Shown: positions 1 to 8,775 of the stretch, piece after piece
Layout of the letters: each line of letters starts with the position of its first letter
Position numbering within the stretch: the stretch's first letter is position 1
Made by a program: the position numbers and the translations under genes
Virus record (IMG/VR): IMGVR_UViG_3300036828_000354
Span: 1-44,795 of that record
Length of the DNA: 44,795 nucleotides
From: a virus
Reading direction: 5' to 3' (one strand)
Notes under the pieces: generated by a model
The model's input: the letters and a program-made list of their open reading frames with translations, nothing else
What the model was told of the DNA's origin: nothing
The model's database searches: none

Positions 1-264
1 GCTAGAACTATTAAGTCTGCTTGGACGATGGTATCTTATGTTGATAGTTTTCTTGCAGGCTATAACATTTTAGTTAACCCTGACGTTGAAGAACCTGGTA
101 GAAGTCCTGATCTGTTTCAAGGTCAGTGGTGGGAACGTGTTATTATGAAGGCAGAGTTCAATGAACAGATAACCGAGACATTAACCGTTGGTACTGTTGG
201 CTCTGTTGAGGTTAAGGTCTATACAAAAGACGGCAAATTAGCCGATTTCACAGTACAAGAGTAA
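1..264 (+). CDS. Neck/tail-completion protein, C-terminal fragment
   Basis: The frame is open from the first base and reads in from outside the window, so this is the C-terminal end (about 87 residues visible) of a longer protein; the ATG at 28 is probably internal. It lies 9 bp upstream of the tail sheath gene. In related myoviruses that position is held by a neck or tail-terminator protein of the gp12/LIC_12616 type, and the aromatic 'DLFQGQWWERV' stretch fits such a structural protein. The function is inferred mainly from position. Confidence 0.7.
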   Translation, partial: ARTIKSAWTMVSYVDSFLAGYNILVNPDVEEPGRSPDLFQGQWWERVIMKAEFNEQITETLTVGTVGSVEVKVYTKDGKLADFTVQE

Positions 265-273
265 GGAGTCAAT

Positions 274-1713
274 ATGAGTGCTAATCCTCTGCCGTTGAGT
301 ATAATTGCAGATCTTACTGTAATTACCTCTTCTCCACAAGTAGCTTCTCCAACATTTAATACCGGACTGGTAGTTGGACCAACTCCTGCAATTCCAAGTT
401 TTGGTGTAAATCCTAGAGTTAGAATCTATCTAGCATCTACATTTAGTACGAGCATGATCAATGATGGATTCGAGACGAGTAGTCCAGAATACATTTGTGC
501 TCAGATGTATTTTAGTCAGACTCCTCAACCTCAAAGACTGGCTGTCGGAAGACAAGATCTAACCGCCATATCCGCGGTAACTCCTACCTCAGGAAATTTA
601 GGTACTAATTATGTGGTTGGGGATGTTGTTACAGTAGATCAAGCTTCAGCTAGTAACGGACAGTTACAAGTAACAACTGTCGGTACGAATGGTACTGTTA
701 CAGGTCTTGGAATTATTCCAGGGTTACAAGGTACTGGTTATTCTGTTGCTACTGGTCTAGCTACTACTGGAGGAAGTGGTTCTGGTCTAGAAGTTAACAT
801 CACTGCAATTGGTGAATCTTGCATGCAGTCTGCTCTGGCTTGCCGTGCTATTAACTCTACCTGGTATCCTTTCATGGTTACTAGTGCTCAGCCTGCTGAT
901 CACATTGCTCTAGCTTCCTGGACACAGTCTCAAGTTGGAACAGTCTATCTTGGGAATAATCAAGAAGTGAATGTTCTTAATGGGATAGCTGGTAACACCT
1001 TGTCTACCATCTATGGTGCTAGCAACTCACGTACCTGGATGCAGTATGCTACGACTCAAGGAGGTCTTTACCCTAATCAGATTTACTTCACTGCTTCAGT
1101 TATGGGCCAGATGATGGCCTCTAACACTCAGTTGGCTAATAGTGCCTTTACTGAGAAATTTAGTGGTGGTGTTCCTCTGGTTGGAGTTTATACTGAACCT
1201 CTTAATACGACTCAAATTGCTAATATTGAAGGTTCTGTTCCAGCATTTGGTCCAAATGGTAACTTGTTCCTGAACTATGCTAACGCATTTAATGTTCTTG
1301 AACAAGGTACCATGATGGCACCTGGTACTTTCTTTGATCAGATCCTAGGTCTAGATGTTCTTGGATCAAATATCCAATTCAACATCATGAATCTTCTGAC
1401 GACCGTGCCAAAGGTTCCTCAGACAGATGCTGGTCAGCAACTCCTAGTACAAGCCGTCGAAGCCGCTTTGAACCAGTCTGTAAACACCGGCTTTATAGCC
1501 TCTAGTGGAGTTTGGAACGGTCAGACCATCAATGTTGGTAAGGGTCTTTCTCCGAATCAATCTCTACCTCAGGGCTATCTTGTACTTACACCTCAATACT
1601 CTCAGGTGTCCCAAGCATCTATTGATGCTCGCCAGGCTCCTCCAATTTACATAGCTTTGATCGAAGCAGGGGCGGTTCACTTTGTAACCATCGCAGTAAT
1701 GGTTCAACTCTAA
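274..1713 (+). CDS. Contractile tail sheath protein (DUF3383-like)
   Basis: 479 aa. The N-terminus (PLPLSIIADLTV) and the overall order match the DUF3383 sheath family of Bcep/Mu-like myoviruses. Residues about 105-185 form a Gly/Thr/Val-rich insertion with two 'Y-x-VGDVV' and 'GTGY' type repeats, which probably makes a surface domain on the sheath. The C-terminus (PPIYIALIEAGAVHFVTIAVMVQL) is a hydrophobic beta-rich end as expected for the part that interlocks sheath subunits. SD AAGGAG precedes the ATG, and the tube gene follows 14 bp later. Sheath subunits surround the tube and contract to drive it through the envelope. Confidence 0.88.
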   Translation: MSANPLPLSIIADLTVITSSPQVASPTFNTGLVVGPTPAIPSFGVNPRVRIYLASTFSTSMINDGFETSSPEYICAQMYFSQTPQPQRLAVGRQDLTAISAVTPTSGNLGTNYVVGDVVTVDQASASNGQLQVTTVGTNGTVTGLGIIPGLQGTGYSVATGLATTGGSGSGLEVNITAIGESCMQSALACRAINSTWYPFMVTSAQPADHIALASWTQSQVGTVYLGNNQEVNVLNGIAGNTLSTIYGASNSRTWMQYATTQGGLYPNQIYFTASVMGQMMASNTQLANSAFTEKFSGGVPLVGVYTEPLNTTQIANIEGSVPAFGPNGNLFLNYANAFNVLEQGTMMAPGTFFDQILGLDVLGSNIQFNIMNLLTTVPKVPQTDAGQQLLVQAVEAALNQSVNTGFIASSGVWNGQTINVGKGLSPNQSLPQGYLVLTPQYSQVSQASIDARQAPPIYIALIEAGAVHFVTIAVMVQL

Positions 1714-1727
1714 GGGAAGGATAACTA

Positions 1728-2171
1728 ATGTCAACAGCGTATTCATTTAAAAGTGTTGTTGGAGCCTTCACCGACCCTGATGCCGGAACATATCCATTTC
1801 AGGGTCAGCAAGGCTTAAAGCAGATAACAATTAACAATGCCACGGAACGTACTGCTCATGATACAGCTTCTGATGGAACAGTCATGATCAGTTACATTTC
1901 TGGTGCTTCAGGCTCGGCCGAACTGGAATGTCAGCAGAATAGTTCTCTCCATGAATTCTTGGTCAACTGGGCAAACATTAAGTATACCCAGGCTGAGAGT
2001 GGTAACGGGGCTAACTATGCTTCGGCTGCACTGAAAGTAATAGATCTGATTAATGGGGCTATTCATACTCTTACTGGTATTAGTCCAGCTAAGATTCCTG
2101 ATAAGAACTATACAGCTGCAGGTGGTATGGTAACCTGGAGACTGATGGCAGGCAACGTAGTCACACAATAA
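1728..2171 (+). CDS. Tail tube protein (DUF3277-like)
   Basis: 147 aa, the usual size for a myovirus tube subunit. The start 'YSFKSVVGAFTDP' and the pattern of alternating beta strands ending in 'WRLMAGNVVTQ' resemble the DUF3277 tube family. It directly follows the sheath gene and precedes the chaperone pair, which is the canonical order sheath-tube-chaperone-tape measure. It would polymerise into the inner tail tube around the tape measure. Confidence 0.85.
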   Translation: MSTAYSFKSVVGAFTDPDAGTYPFQGQQGLKQITINNATERTAHDTASDGTVMISYISGASGSAELECQQNSSLHEFLVNWANIKYTQAESGNGANYASAALKVIDLINGAIHTLTGISPAKIPDKNYTAAGGMVTWRLMAGNVVTQ

Positions 2172-2181
2172 GGAGGCTTAG

Positions 2182-2559
2182 GTGGATTCCCGAGTTCTAG
2201 TCAAGGATATTAAGATTAATGAACGTACGTATCAGATTAACAAACCTGATGCTCGTACGGCTTGTTATCTATTCACAGCTTTAGGAGCCAAGATCTCAGA
2301 GAAAGAAACTTTCTTTACTGGTCTAGGAAGATGTTCAAGAGCCGAATTCGATGATATTCAGAATCTGGCTTTGAGCAAAACCTTCAGAATGGATCAGAAG
2401 GAAAGTTCAGTGTTTCCTGTAGCTGTATTTATGAATGGAAAACTAATTGACTCAGAACTCGAGAACAACCCTGACGAAGTAATGAAACTTACTTCAGAAT
2501 GGTTGATCTTTACACTTGACCCTTTTATGGTCGGAAGCGGATCGAATTCTCAGAAGTAG
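2182..2559 (+). CDS. Tail assembly chaperone, short form (GTG start)
   Basis: 125 aa starting at GTG, with SD AGGAGG 6 bases upstream. Position between tube and tape measure and the small size identify it as the first tail assembly chaperone (the lambda gpG / P2 E role), which binds the tape measure protein during tube assembly. A -1 slippery heptamer at 2520-2526 lies near its 3' end, and the -1 frame stays open to 2765, so this is the unshifted product. The sequence itself matches no family I can name with certainty. Confidence 0.8.
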   Translation: MDSRVLVKDIKINERTYQINKPDARTACYLFTALGAKISEKETFFTGLGRCSRAEFDDIQNLALSKTFRMDQKESSVFPVAVFMNGKLIDSELENNPDEVMKLTSEWLIFTLDPFMVGSGSNSQK

Positions 2560-2765
2560 ATACCCCTCCATTTCAACCGGCTGAATATCTAACCTTAAGT
2601 TGGTTTCTTATGAGGCCGGTCGAAGCTGGTCTGTGGAAGCTTCATGAGACCTTCGACGGTACCTACACCGCAGATGACCTATTTGATGTTAATGAAATAC
2701 TCGACGTTCAAGCTGAGAATAGAGCGCGAGCTAAAGCTGCGGCAGGAAAGGACTTAAATGGCTGA
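2182..2765 (+). CDS. Tail assembly chaperone, -1 frameshifted long form
   Basis: Predicted fusion of residues 1-115 of the short form with 79 residues read in the -1 frame from the TAT codon at 2526-2528 to the TGA at 2763-2765, giving 194 aa in total. The extension begins YGRKRIEF and ends AAAGKDLNG. It contains 'LSWFLMRPVEAGLWKL' and has no well-placed start of its own, so frameshifting is the simplest way to translate it. The heptamer C-CCT-TTT (2520-2526) has the XXXYYYZ form needed for tandem tRNA slippage. This mirrors lambda G/GT and P2 E/E'. The long form overlaps the tape measure start by 8 bases. Confidence 0.75.
2520..2526 (+). promoter_or_regulatory. -1 ribosomal slippery site CCCTTTT
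   Basis: In the short-form frame the codons read gaC CCT TTT. A one-base backward slip re-pairs both tRNAs as CCC and TTT, which satisfies the X-XXY-YYZ rule. It lies 33 bases before the in-frame TAG and inside the region where both frames are open. Confidence 0.72.
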
Positions 2766-4386
2766 CAACATTTTAGATTCTTATTTTGTAAGAATCGCGG
2801 CCCTTCCTGACACGAAATCCTTTGTTAAAGCTGGATTGATTTTAGCTAGAACTGAGTTATCTATTGCTGGCGTGGCCAAAAGCGCGCTCAAGTCGATCGT
2901 CGCTTTTGAAGCCGCGTCAGTAACAGCTTTTGCTGCTATTGGTATTGGACTAATATCTTTGGCTGATAAGACTGCTATGACAGATCAGTCTTATAGACTC
3001 ATGGGTATTCGAATGCTCATGACTAAAGATTCTGCTAGAGCTATGCAAATGGCTCTAGATGAGTTGGGGGCAACTATAGATGAAGTAGCTATGGACCCTG
3101 AACTTAATGCTAGATTCCAGTATCTTTACAACCAAAACATTAGATTAGGTAAACAATTAGGTGGAGACTTTGACGTCATTCAAAGAAACATTCGCGACAT
3201 GCGAATGGAGTATAAGAGATTCGGTAATGAACTAGAGGTCTTGAGTTATCATGTAGTTACTGATCTATTTAAGAAACTAGGATTTACTGATGAAGACGTT
3301 TTAAGTAAGTTACATAGTCTTAATGAATGGTTTACTGCAAATCTTCCTGAAATCTCTAATGTTATATCTAGTGGGTTTATACCTATCTGGCATGATGCTC
3401 TAGACATAACTAAAGATTTTGGTGATATTCTGAAGACTGTGGCCGGTAACTTTCAATTGATGACAGGTGTTCTTATGGGTGATGATTCGCTCAAGAATAC
3501 TCAAGTTACAGTTGAAAGTCTAGTTGAAACCTTTCATGATTGGGTTGATTGGATTGCGAAGGCTACTCTTGGTATCCAGTTTCTGGTAAAAGCTGGACTT
3601 CATAGTGTAACAGCAGCCTCTTACTTTGCTGAAGAAATGAAAGCTCTGGCTCATGGAGATACTGCTGGATTTCAGAAGTACAAGCAATTACAAGAAGGAG
3701 AGAGTGGCGAGGGCTGGGCCGATATCAAAGGTCTTTTGACTGGCAATTTGGAAGGATTAAAAGACTCTTCTGGTATCATGAGTTACTATGCTGATCAGCA
3801 GCATCGTATAGGTCTCAATCACGAGGCTCCGAGTAATCTGTCTGAACTCATTGGTGTTACTGCTCAGAAATACAACATAAATCCTGAACTTCTAGCCGCT
3901 ATTACTCATCAAGAAGATCCGTCACATGACCCAGGTGCTGTGAGTCCTAAAGGTGCTATGGGTCTAATGCAGTTGATGCCAGGAACAGCTAAGCAAATGG
4001 GAGTTACTAATCCATTTAATCCACTTCAGAATATGGATGCTGGAGCTCATTACTTTTCTGATCTTCTTAAAAAGTATAACTATGATATTCCAAAGGCTCT
4101 AGCTGCCTATAATTCAGGTCCTGGTAACGTAGATAAGTATGGCGGGGTACCTCCATTTCATGAGACCGAGCAGTATGTGTCTAGGATCATGAGAAACTTT
4201 ACTGCTTTAAATGCTGCATCTCAAGAAGCTGGTGGTAAAGTAATTATAGACACTCTTAACATAAACGTTCCCCATGATCTTCCTGATGCTAAATGGTCTG
4301 ACTTTGTTAAGAATTCTTTTAAAGACCAAACTGATAAAGCTACTAGGAATACTACAGCACAGACAGCGGGAGGAGCGTACTACTAA
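2758..4386 (+). CDS. Tape measure protein with C-terminal lytic transglycosylase domain
   Basis: 542 aa. Residues 1-60 are hydrophobic and Ala-rich and the middle is mainly helical, as in tape measures. Residues about 357-478 form an SLT-type soluble lytic transglycosylase domain: putative catalytic Glu386 in 'HQEDP', then 'GAVSPKGAMGLMQLMPGTA', 'NPFNPLQNMDAGAHYF' and 'ALAAYNSGPGNVDKYGG', in family order. The protein sets tail length and the domain would open peptidoglycan during DNA entry. It is a short tape measure, predicting a fairly short tail. Its stop overlaps the next start (TAATG). Confidence 0.9.
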   Translation: MADNILDSYFVRIAALPDTKSFVKAGLILARTELSIAGVAKSALKSIVAFEAASVTAFAAIGIGLISLADKTAMTDQSYRLMGIRMLMTKDSARAMQMALDELGATIDEVAMDPELNARFQYLYNQNIRLGKQLGGDFDVIQRNIRDMRMEYKRFGNELEVLSYHVVTDLFKKLGFTDEDVLSKLHSLNEWFTANLPEISNVISSGFIPIWHDALDITKDFGDILKTVAGNFQLMTGVLMGDDSLKNTQVTVESLVETFHDWVDWIAKATLGIQFLVKAGLHSVTAASYFAEEMKALAHGDTAGFQKYKQLQEGESGEGWADIKGLLTGNLEGLKDSSGIMSYYADQQHRIGLNHEAPSNLSELIGVTAQKYNINPELLAAITHQEDPSHDPGAVSPKGAMGLMQLMPGTAKQMGVTNPFNPLQNMDAGAHYFSDLLKKYNYDIPKALAAYNSGPGNVDKYGGVPPFHETEQYVSRIMRNFTALNAASQEAGGKVIIDTLNINVPHDLPDAKWSDFVKNSFKDQTDKATRNTTAQTAGGAYY

Positions 4387-5213
4387 TGGCTTCTGGAATT
4401 ATTCTTCCGTCTCTATTAACTTTATCAGCTTCAGCTTCCGAGGCTCTGATTTTTTCAAGTGATCCTCAGAGTCAACTAATTCAAAGTATTGGTATTCCAG
4501 GAACCTGGACTCCCCCTCAGTATTCTCGGCCTGCACTGACGATAATCCAGGTTCCTGCCGGCAATAGTAGTACTTCTGGTCAACCAAATAGTCCACTTAC
4601 TAACTATGTTTTCGATGCTGTATTTGCTATAAAGCATCGTCGTTCTGTTCGTAAAACATCTCATCCTGTACTTACAGGAGCTAACCTAACTGATCATGCT
4701 TATGTTCTACCTTCTAGAGTTACTCTAGAGATAGGTATGAGTGATGTTCAAGCTTCATATCAAGAGGGTGTTTGGACTGGTTCGGCTACAAAAAGTATAT
4801 CAGCATGGCAGATTCTTAAAACAATAATCAACACTAAACTTCCCTTTACGTTGATTACTCGTTTAGATACTTATCTAAACATGTTGATTATAGACATTGA
4901 TGCTCCTGATACTAATAAGACTCAACATGGATTAAGAGCTACTATTACCTTAGAAGAACAATTAATAGCTAGCACAATTTCGACTACTGCTGTTAGTGCC
5001 AGACCTCAAACTACCGATTCAACTCAAGGTGGCACTATAAATGGTGTAGCTCCTAATGCTTCTCAGGTTCAACAGTTTAAGGTTCCCTCTCCTCTGTATC
5101 CAAATGTTCAACCTATAAGTCCACCAATTCCTGGCTCTGGATCAATTAGTAGTGATAGTCTAGGTGGAACAGATATAGTCTATACTGGAAGTTCTACGCC
5201 TACAGGTCCATGA
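4386..5213 (+). CDS. Dit-like baseplate/tail protein
   Basis: 275 aa. The stretch at residues about 80-110 (RSVRKTSHPVLTGANLTDHA followed by VLPSRVTLEIGMSDV) matches the pattern of the Dit-like phage tail N-terminal domain, where a ligand-to-baseplate protein begins with 'HPV..GA.ISDH' and a beta-strand pair. The C-terminal 75 residues are Ser/Thr/Pro/Gly-rich and probably disordered. It lies right after the tape measure, as hub-proximal proteins do. The family assignment is by recall. Confidence 0.65.
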   Translation: MASGIILPSLLTLSASASEALIFSSDPQSQLIQSIGIPGTWTPPQYSRPALTIIQVPAGNSSTSGQPNSPLTNYVFDAVFAIKHRRSVRKTSHPVLTGANLTDHAYVLPSRVTLEIGMSDVQASYQEGVWTGSATKSISAWQILKTIINTKLPFTLITRLDTYLNMLIIDIDAPDTNKTQHGLRATITLEEQLIASTISTTAVSARPQTTDSTQGGTINGVAPNASQVQQFKVPSPLYPNVQPISPPIPGSGSISSDSLGGTDIVYTGSSTPTGP

Positions 5214-5214
5214 C

Positions 5215-5640
5215 ATGAGTCTACAAGTCATTACTTTAACTAATTCTCCTAATCAATCCTATACGGTAAACCTTACTGTTGATGGATCTCCTCTTACGCT
5301 TAACATAACAATTAACTATAATGAGATGGCCGGTTATTGGATACTAGCTATTTTTAACGCTAATAGTCAATTACTTATAGATTCTGTTCCAATGTTAACT
5401 GGAGCCTATCCAGCAGGAAATCTTCTACAGCAACAAAAGTATCTTAATATTGGATCATGGTATCTTGTGAATGTCTCTAATCTTCAGGTTGAAACTAGTG
5501 GTAACCTAGGATATGGAGAAGGTGGTTATGGTCAAGGCGGTTATGGTGGCGAACAAGGTCAGGGTGGTACAGACTATCCTAACGCTACGAACTTAGGTAC
5601 AGATTTTCAGTTATGGGTTGATGATACCCCTGAGGTATAA
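5215..5640 (+). CDS. Baseplate plug-like protein (Pam3 gp18-like)
   Basis: 141 aa. The beta-rich start 'LTNSPNQSYTVNLTVDG', then 'NYNEMAGYWILAIF' and 'QQQKYLNIGSWYLVN', resembles the small plug protein family that seals the distal tail tube (cyanophage Pam3 gp18 type). Residues about 100-118 are an unusual Gly/Tyr/Gln repeat (YGEGGYGQGGYGGEQGQGG) that is likely a flexible linker. It lies between the Dit-like gene and the hub genes. Family assignment is moderate. Confidence 0.55.
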   Translation: MSLQVITLTNSPNQSYTVNLTVDGSPLTLNITINYNEMAGYWILAIFNANSQLLIDSVPMLTGAYPAGNLLQQQKYLNIGSWYLVNVSNLQVETSGNLGYGEGGYGQGGYGGEQGQGGTDYPNATNLGTDFQLWVDDTPEV

Positions 5641-5643
5641 TGA

Positions 5644-6054
5644 ATGAGTAAGAATACACATGACATTCTTCGCCAATTAGTAGAGAAGGTAACATGTAAA
5701 CTTGATTGGGAATTCGGGCTAGAGGAAAGTGAAGAAGAAGGTCTTAGACTTACTATCCTCGTTCCAGTATACGATTCTTATTATCCAAAGCCTAGATTCA
5801 TCAGAGTCAGAAATTACTTCCCAGTACCAACAGCTACATATAATGAAAAGACATGGCGTAGATGGATTTTCGAATGTTGTCGTGGCGTAGAGAATCATGA
5901 ACTTGGTGAGTGGTTTAAGGTTGATGGTTATAGACCATTTGCTCCGCTTCATGGTCCTGGTGAAGATCCATATACGGTTCATGAATTTCGTGATGAGGTT
6001 GATGCTAGAACCGTACAAGATGGTTCAGTGATTGATTCCCTAGTTTCGAAGTGA
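5644..6054 (+). CDS. Conserved phage protein of unknown function
   Basis: 136 aa, acidic and Trp/Arg-rich, with no membrane segment. The block 'RRWIFECCRGVENHELGEWF' followed by 'RPFAPLHGPGEDPY' looks like a conserved motif I associate with uncharacterised phage proteins, but I cannot name a function. ATG is preceded by GAGG. It sits between the plug-like gene and intergenic element A, so it ends the first tail operon. Confidence 0.75.
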   Translation: MSKNTHDILRQLVEKVTCKLDWEFGLEESEEEGLRLTILVPVYDSYYPKPRFIRVRNYFPVPTATYNEKTWRRWIFECCRGVENHELGEWFKVDGYRPFAPLHGPGEDPYTVHEFRDEVDARTVQDGSVIDSLVSK

Positions 6055-6058
6055 TTGA

Positions 6059-6160
6059 TGCAAAAATTCTGGTGTAATATTATATAGCCAAATGTTGCAC
6101 AAATTACCCTAGGTATCTCCAGGATCACCCTAGGTATCTCCCGTATTCACCCGAGGTGGG
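6059..6160 (+). promoter_or_regulatory. Intergenic element A (first of three copies; putative promoter plus repeats)
   Basis: Conserved core TGCAAAAATTCTGGTGTAAT at 6059, AT-rich TATTATATAG, then TTGCACAAAT at 6095. The distance TGCAAAAA to TTGCAC is 36 bases, identical in copies B (14444) and C (29177). TTGATG (6055) with a 17-base spacer to TATTAT could be -35/-10. Downstream come two copies of ACCCTAGGTATCTCC (about 6106-6140) and the hairpin CACCcgaGGTG, which contains the SD of the next gene. No coding potential was seen. Promoter function is inferred. Confidence 0.6.
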
Positions 6161-6163
6161 CTA

Positions 6164-6535
6164 ATGACAAGTAAGACCGAGTCAGACAAGGTGAATGATG
6201 AAAGACACATCGAGAACCTTCGGAAGTTTGACAATATAGATACAGACTTAAGAAAGAACACTGAAATTGGTCAACAGGCGCTAAGAGAATGTCAATCTAA
6301 TAGACATGATATTAAAGGCCTAACCGCTTCGATAAAAGATTGGATTGATCATCTACAAGAAGAACGTGAAGATCAAAAGAAGATAAATACAGAATTTGCT
6401 CAAAAGATTGAAAAGCTTACCTATAGACTAATGTGGATTTCTGGTGGTATCGCTGTAATAGGGGTTTTAGCACATGAACTAGGGGATCTTTTATCTCCTG
6501 TCTTACGTACGTTACTAGGGGTTCCAATGAAGTAA
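6164..6535 (+). CDS. Coiled-coil membrane protein, possible holin (XhlA-like layout)
   Basis: 123 aa. Residues 1-85 are highly charged with heptad-like spacing (coiled coil). Residues about 90-115 (LMWISGGIAVIGVLAHELGDLL) form a single membrane segment near the C-terminus. This layout matches XhlA-type hemolysin/holin proteins. It begins a new transcription unit directly behind element A and interrupts the baseplate genes, which is odd for a structural protein. A structural role is also possible. Confidence 0.6.
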   Translation: MTSKTESDKVNDERHIENLRKFDNIDTDLRKNTEIGQQALRECQSNRHDIKGLTASIKDWIDHLQEEREDQKKINTEFAQKIEKLTYRLMWISGGIAVIGVLAHELGDLLSPVLRTLLGVPMK

Positions 6536-6547
6536 CTGGAGGATAAA

Positions 6548-7654
6548 TTGAGCACCGGATCAACAATTCCATTCTATGGTAGAGCGTGGGCCCTAACCAT
6601 AACTCCTTCTACTGGTCCAAGTGCTGGAACACCTATAGTTGTAACTTCAGATTCTTTTGAGCCTGAAGCCCTGAGAATGACCTTTGAAATTGAGCAGTAC
6701 GCGTTCTCAGCCTATTGGCAAGCTGAAATTACGATCTACAACGCTAATGGTCCAATTACTAGCGGACCTTCTGCAGGGATCAATCTATATCAAGCTGTCA
6801 TACAAGAAGGAGACTTGGTAACTGTTGCAGCAGGATACCAAGCAGATTACCCATATCCTTCAACTCCTCCTATTATATGGAGTGGGCCAGTATTCTACAC
6901 TATTCAAGATAGACTTGATGTTGTAGATCAACGACTTATTCTTCATTGCATACTTAATAGAGCATTAACCACACAGAACTTTATAAATGATACGGCTCCT
7001 GCGTTATCAACACAGTTTACTCAAGCTCAGATCATTGCTTCTAAGTCAGTTAATTCTATCGGTATCGATCAAAATCAGATTCAGAGAGTATTTGGTGGCG
7101 CTGTTCCACAGAGAACGGCTGTCAATCTTCCTCGTGGTAAATCGTATTTCGGTAACCCACACCATTATCTTCAGTTGTTAGCTGATCAAAACAGCGCACT
7201 GTCGTGGTTCGATCGGACCCACTGTAACTTTGATACTCTTCAATTTCCAACAGGCCCTTTGATTACTACTTATTCTCCTGTAAACGTAGATGGAGGTCCT
7301 CCTCAGAGAGTAGGTGGAGTAACATTAAGTCTTATAGGTCAACCTCAGCAAACTCAGTTCGGTGCTAATATTAGAGTTCTATTAGATCCGAGAGTTCAGA
7401 TAGTATCTCCTTTACCTCAGGTAGGTATTCTATTACGTTTCGTTAGACAGGCTCCAATATCATATCCTATTCCTAAAGGTCAGATTCCTCCTCTTCCTCT
7501 TCCAGGTGATGGTCAATATGTTGTAGTTGGAGTTAGATTCACAGGAGATACACGAGGAAACCCTTGGTATCTGGACATCACAGGGGCTCTAAATGTAGTA
7601 AGTGCAATTCAAATGGTAGGTCAGAACCTTCAAGCTGACACATCGGCAAACTAA
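6548..7654 (+). CDS. Baseplate hub protein (TTG start)
   Basis: 368 aa starting at TTG with SD GGAGG. The beta-rich N-terminal part ('RMTFEIEQYAFSAYWQAEITIYN', 'VQEGDLVTVAAGYQ', 'IWSGPVFYTIQDR') matches the pattern of hub proteins of the Mu gp44 / T4 gp27 type, which form the ring linking tube and spike. It is followed immediately by the spike gene, the expected order. Size is normal for the family. Confidence 0.68.
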   Translation: MSTGSTIPFYGRAWALTITPSTGPSAGTPIVVTSDSFEPEALRMTFEIEQYAFSAYWQAEITIYNANGPITSGPSAGINLYQAVIQEGDLVTVAAGYQADYPYPSTPPIIWSGPVFYTIQDRLDVVDQRLILHCILNRALTTQNFINDTAPALSTQFTQAQIIASKSVNSIGIDQNQIQRVFGGAVPQRTAVNLPRGKSYFGNPHHYLQLLADQNSALSWFDRTHCNFDTLQFPTGPLITTYSPVNVDGGPPQRVGGVTLSLIGQPQQTQFGANIRVLLDPRVQIVSPLPQVGILLRFVRQAPISYPIPKGQIPPLPLPGDGQYVVVGVRFTGDTRGNPWYLDITGALNVVSAIQMVGQNLQADTSAN

Positions 7655-7655
7655 A

Positions 7656-8360
7656 ATGCTTTCAATTCAAGAAAGATTAGCTCTTAAAACTGAGCCCATT
7701 GAAGGAGCTTTGTGGCAATGGGCTTGTATGTTGAGAACTGCTATGCCAGGCAAGGTCGTCTCCTTTGATGCCACTCGTCAGACTTGCCTTGTTCAGCCTA
7801 CTATTCAAGAGTTGGTGTTACGTCCTCCTCCAGCTACTTCTCAAACTACTAGTCCTGGGTCAACTCAGAATATTCCTACGAGTGAAACTATTAAACCTAT
7901 TCAGGACGTCATTCCTATAATGATGAGAGTACCTGGGTGGTCTATTACTCTTCCTATTGTAGCCGGTACCGAGTGTCTTTTAGTTTTTGCTGACATGTGT
8001 GTAGACGGGTGGTGGCAAAATGGAGGAGTTCAACCCCAATATGACCGTAGACGTCATGATATCTCCGATGCATTTGCTTTATTCGGGCCCTGGTCTCAGC
8101 CTAATCGTCTTACCAATTACTCTACGACTTCCGTACAAATTAGGTCAGATGACGGAAATACTGTCATTGATCTTGCCCCAAACACTATTACTGTTAAAGC
8201 CACCAACGTAAATGTTGAGCATACAGGAACTCCACTTCCTCTGGTAAATGATAACTTTTATCAATGGTTCATTACGACCTTCATGAATGCCGTACAATAT
8301 GCTACGACTAGGCCACCACCTCCAGCGAATCCTGAGACGACTATTCTGAAAGGACAATAG
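7656..8360 (+). CDS. Baseplate central spike, Gp138-type
   Basis: 234 aa. It has an OB-fold-like N-terminal region (AMPGKVVSFDATRQTCLVQP), then 'VPGWSITLPIVAGTECLLVFADMCVDGWW' and 'DAFALFGPWSQP', the characteristic blocks of the phage Gp138 N-terminal domain. A beta-strand-rich C-terminus (SDDGNTVIDLAPNTITVKA) likely forms the trimeric spike helix. The spike pierces the outer membrane on contraction. It sits one base after the hub gene and 2 bases before the wedge gene. Confidence 0.85.
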   Translation: MLSIQERLALKTEPIEGALWQWACMLRTAMPGKVVSFDATRQTCLVQPTIQELVLRPPPATSQTTSPGSTQNIPTSETIKPIQDVIPIMMRVPGWSITLPIVAGTECLLVFADMCVDGWWQNGGVQPQYDRRRHDISDAFALFGPWSQPNRLTNYSTTSVQIRSDDGNTVIDLAPNTITVKATNVNVEHTGTPLPLVNDNFYQWFITTFMNAVQYATTRPPPPANPETTILKGQ

Positions 8361-8362
8361 CT

Positions 8363-8761
8363 ATGGCGACTATTACTGTTCGTGCTATTGATCCAGTCAC
8401 TTTTGAACCTCAGCAAGGGAATGGTCAAAACAACTTTATATCTGATCTAGCCGCTATTGTACAGATCATTAATACCCGTTTGAGACTGTTTCAAGGAGAA
8501 TGGTTTCTTAATCTATTAGATGGCTTACCTCTTTTTCAATCTATAGAGGGATCTTCAGGTGATGCTAGGAATATCCAACTAATCATCAATCTGATCTCAA
8601 ATAGAATAAGTCAAACCATTGGTGTTACCTCAATTTCTCAGGTAACATCTAGTTACCAGAACCGGCATTTCAAATATTCAGCAGTAGTTCAGACTCAATT
8701 TGGAGTTATTGTAGTCAATAATTCTCCTGGAACTACAGCTACTTTATCAGCTTCAACATAA
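8363..8761 (+). CDS. Baseplate wedge protein (gp25-like)
   Basis: 132 aa, the usual size. The block 'INTRLRLFQGEWFLNLLDGLPLFQSI' is the gp25/LysW-like wedge signature, and 'RNIQLIINLISNRISQTIGV' is the second conserved region. It lies between spike and J protein as in Mu gp46 and T4-like baseplates. The C-terminal half (FKYSAVVQTQFGVIVVNN) is beta-rich. Confidence 0.82.
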   Translation: MATITVRAIDPVTFEPQQGNGQNNFISDLAAIVQIINTRLRLFQGEWFLNLLDGLPLFQSIEGSSGDARNIQLIINLISNRISQTIGVTSISQVTSSYQNRHFKYSAVVQTQFGVIVVNNSPGTTATLSAST

Positions 8762-8775
8762 ATAAGAGGACTAAA

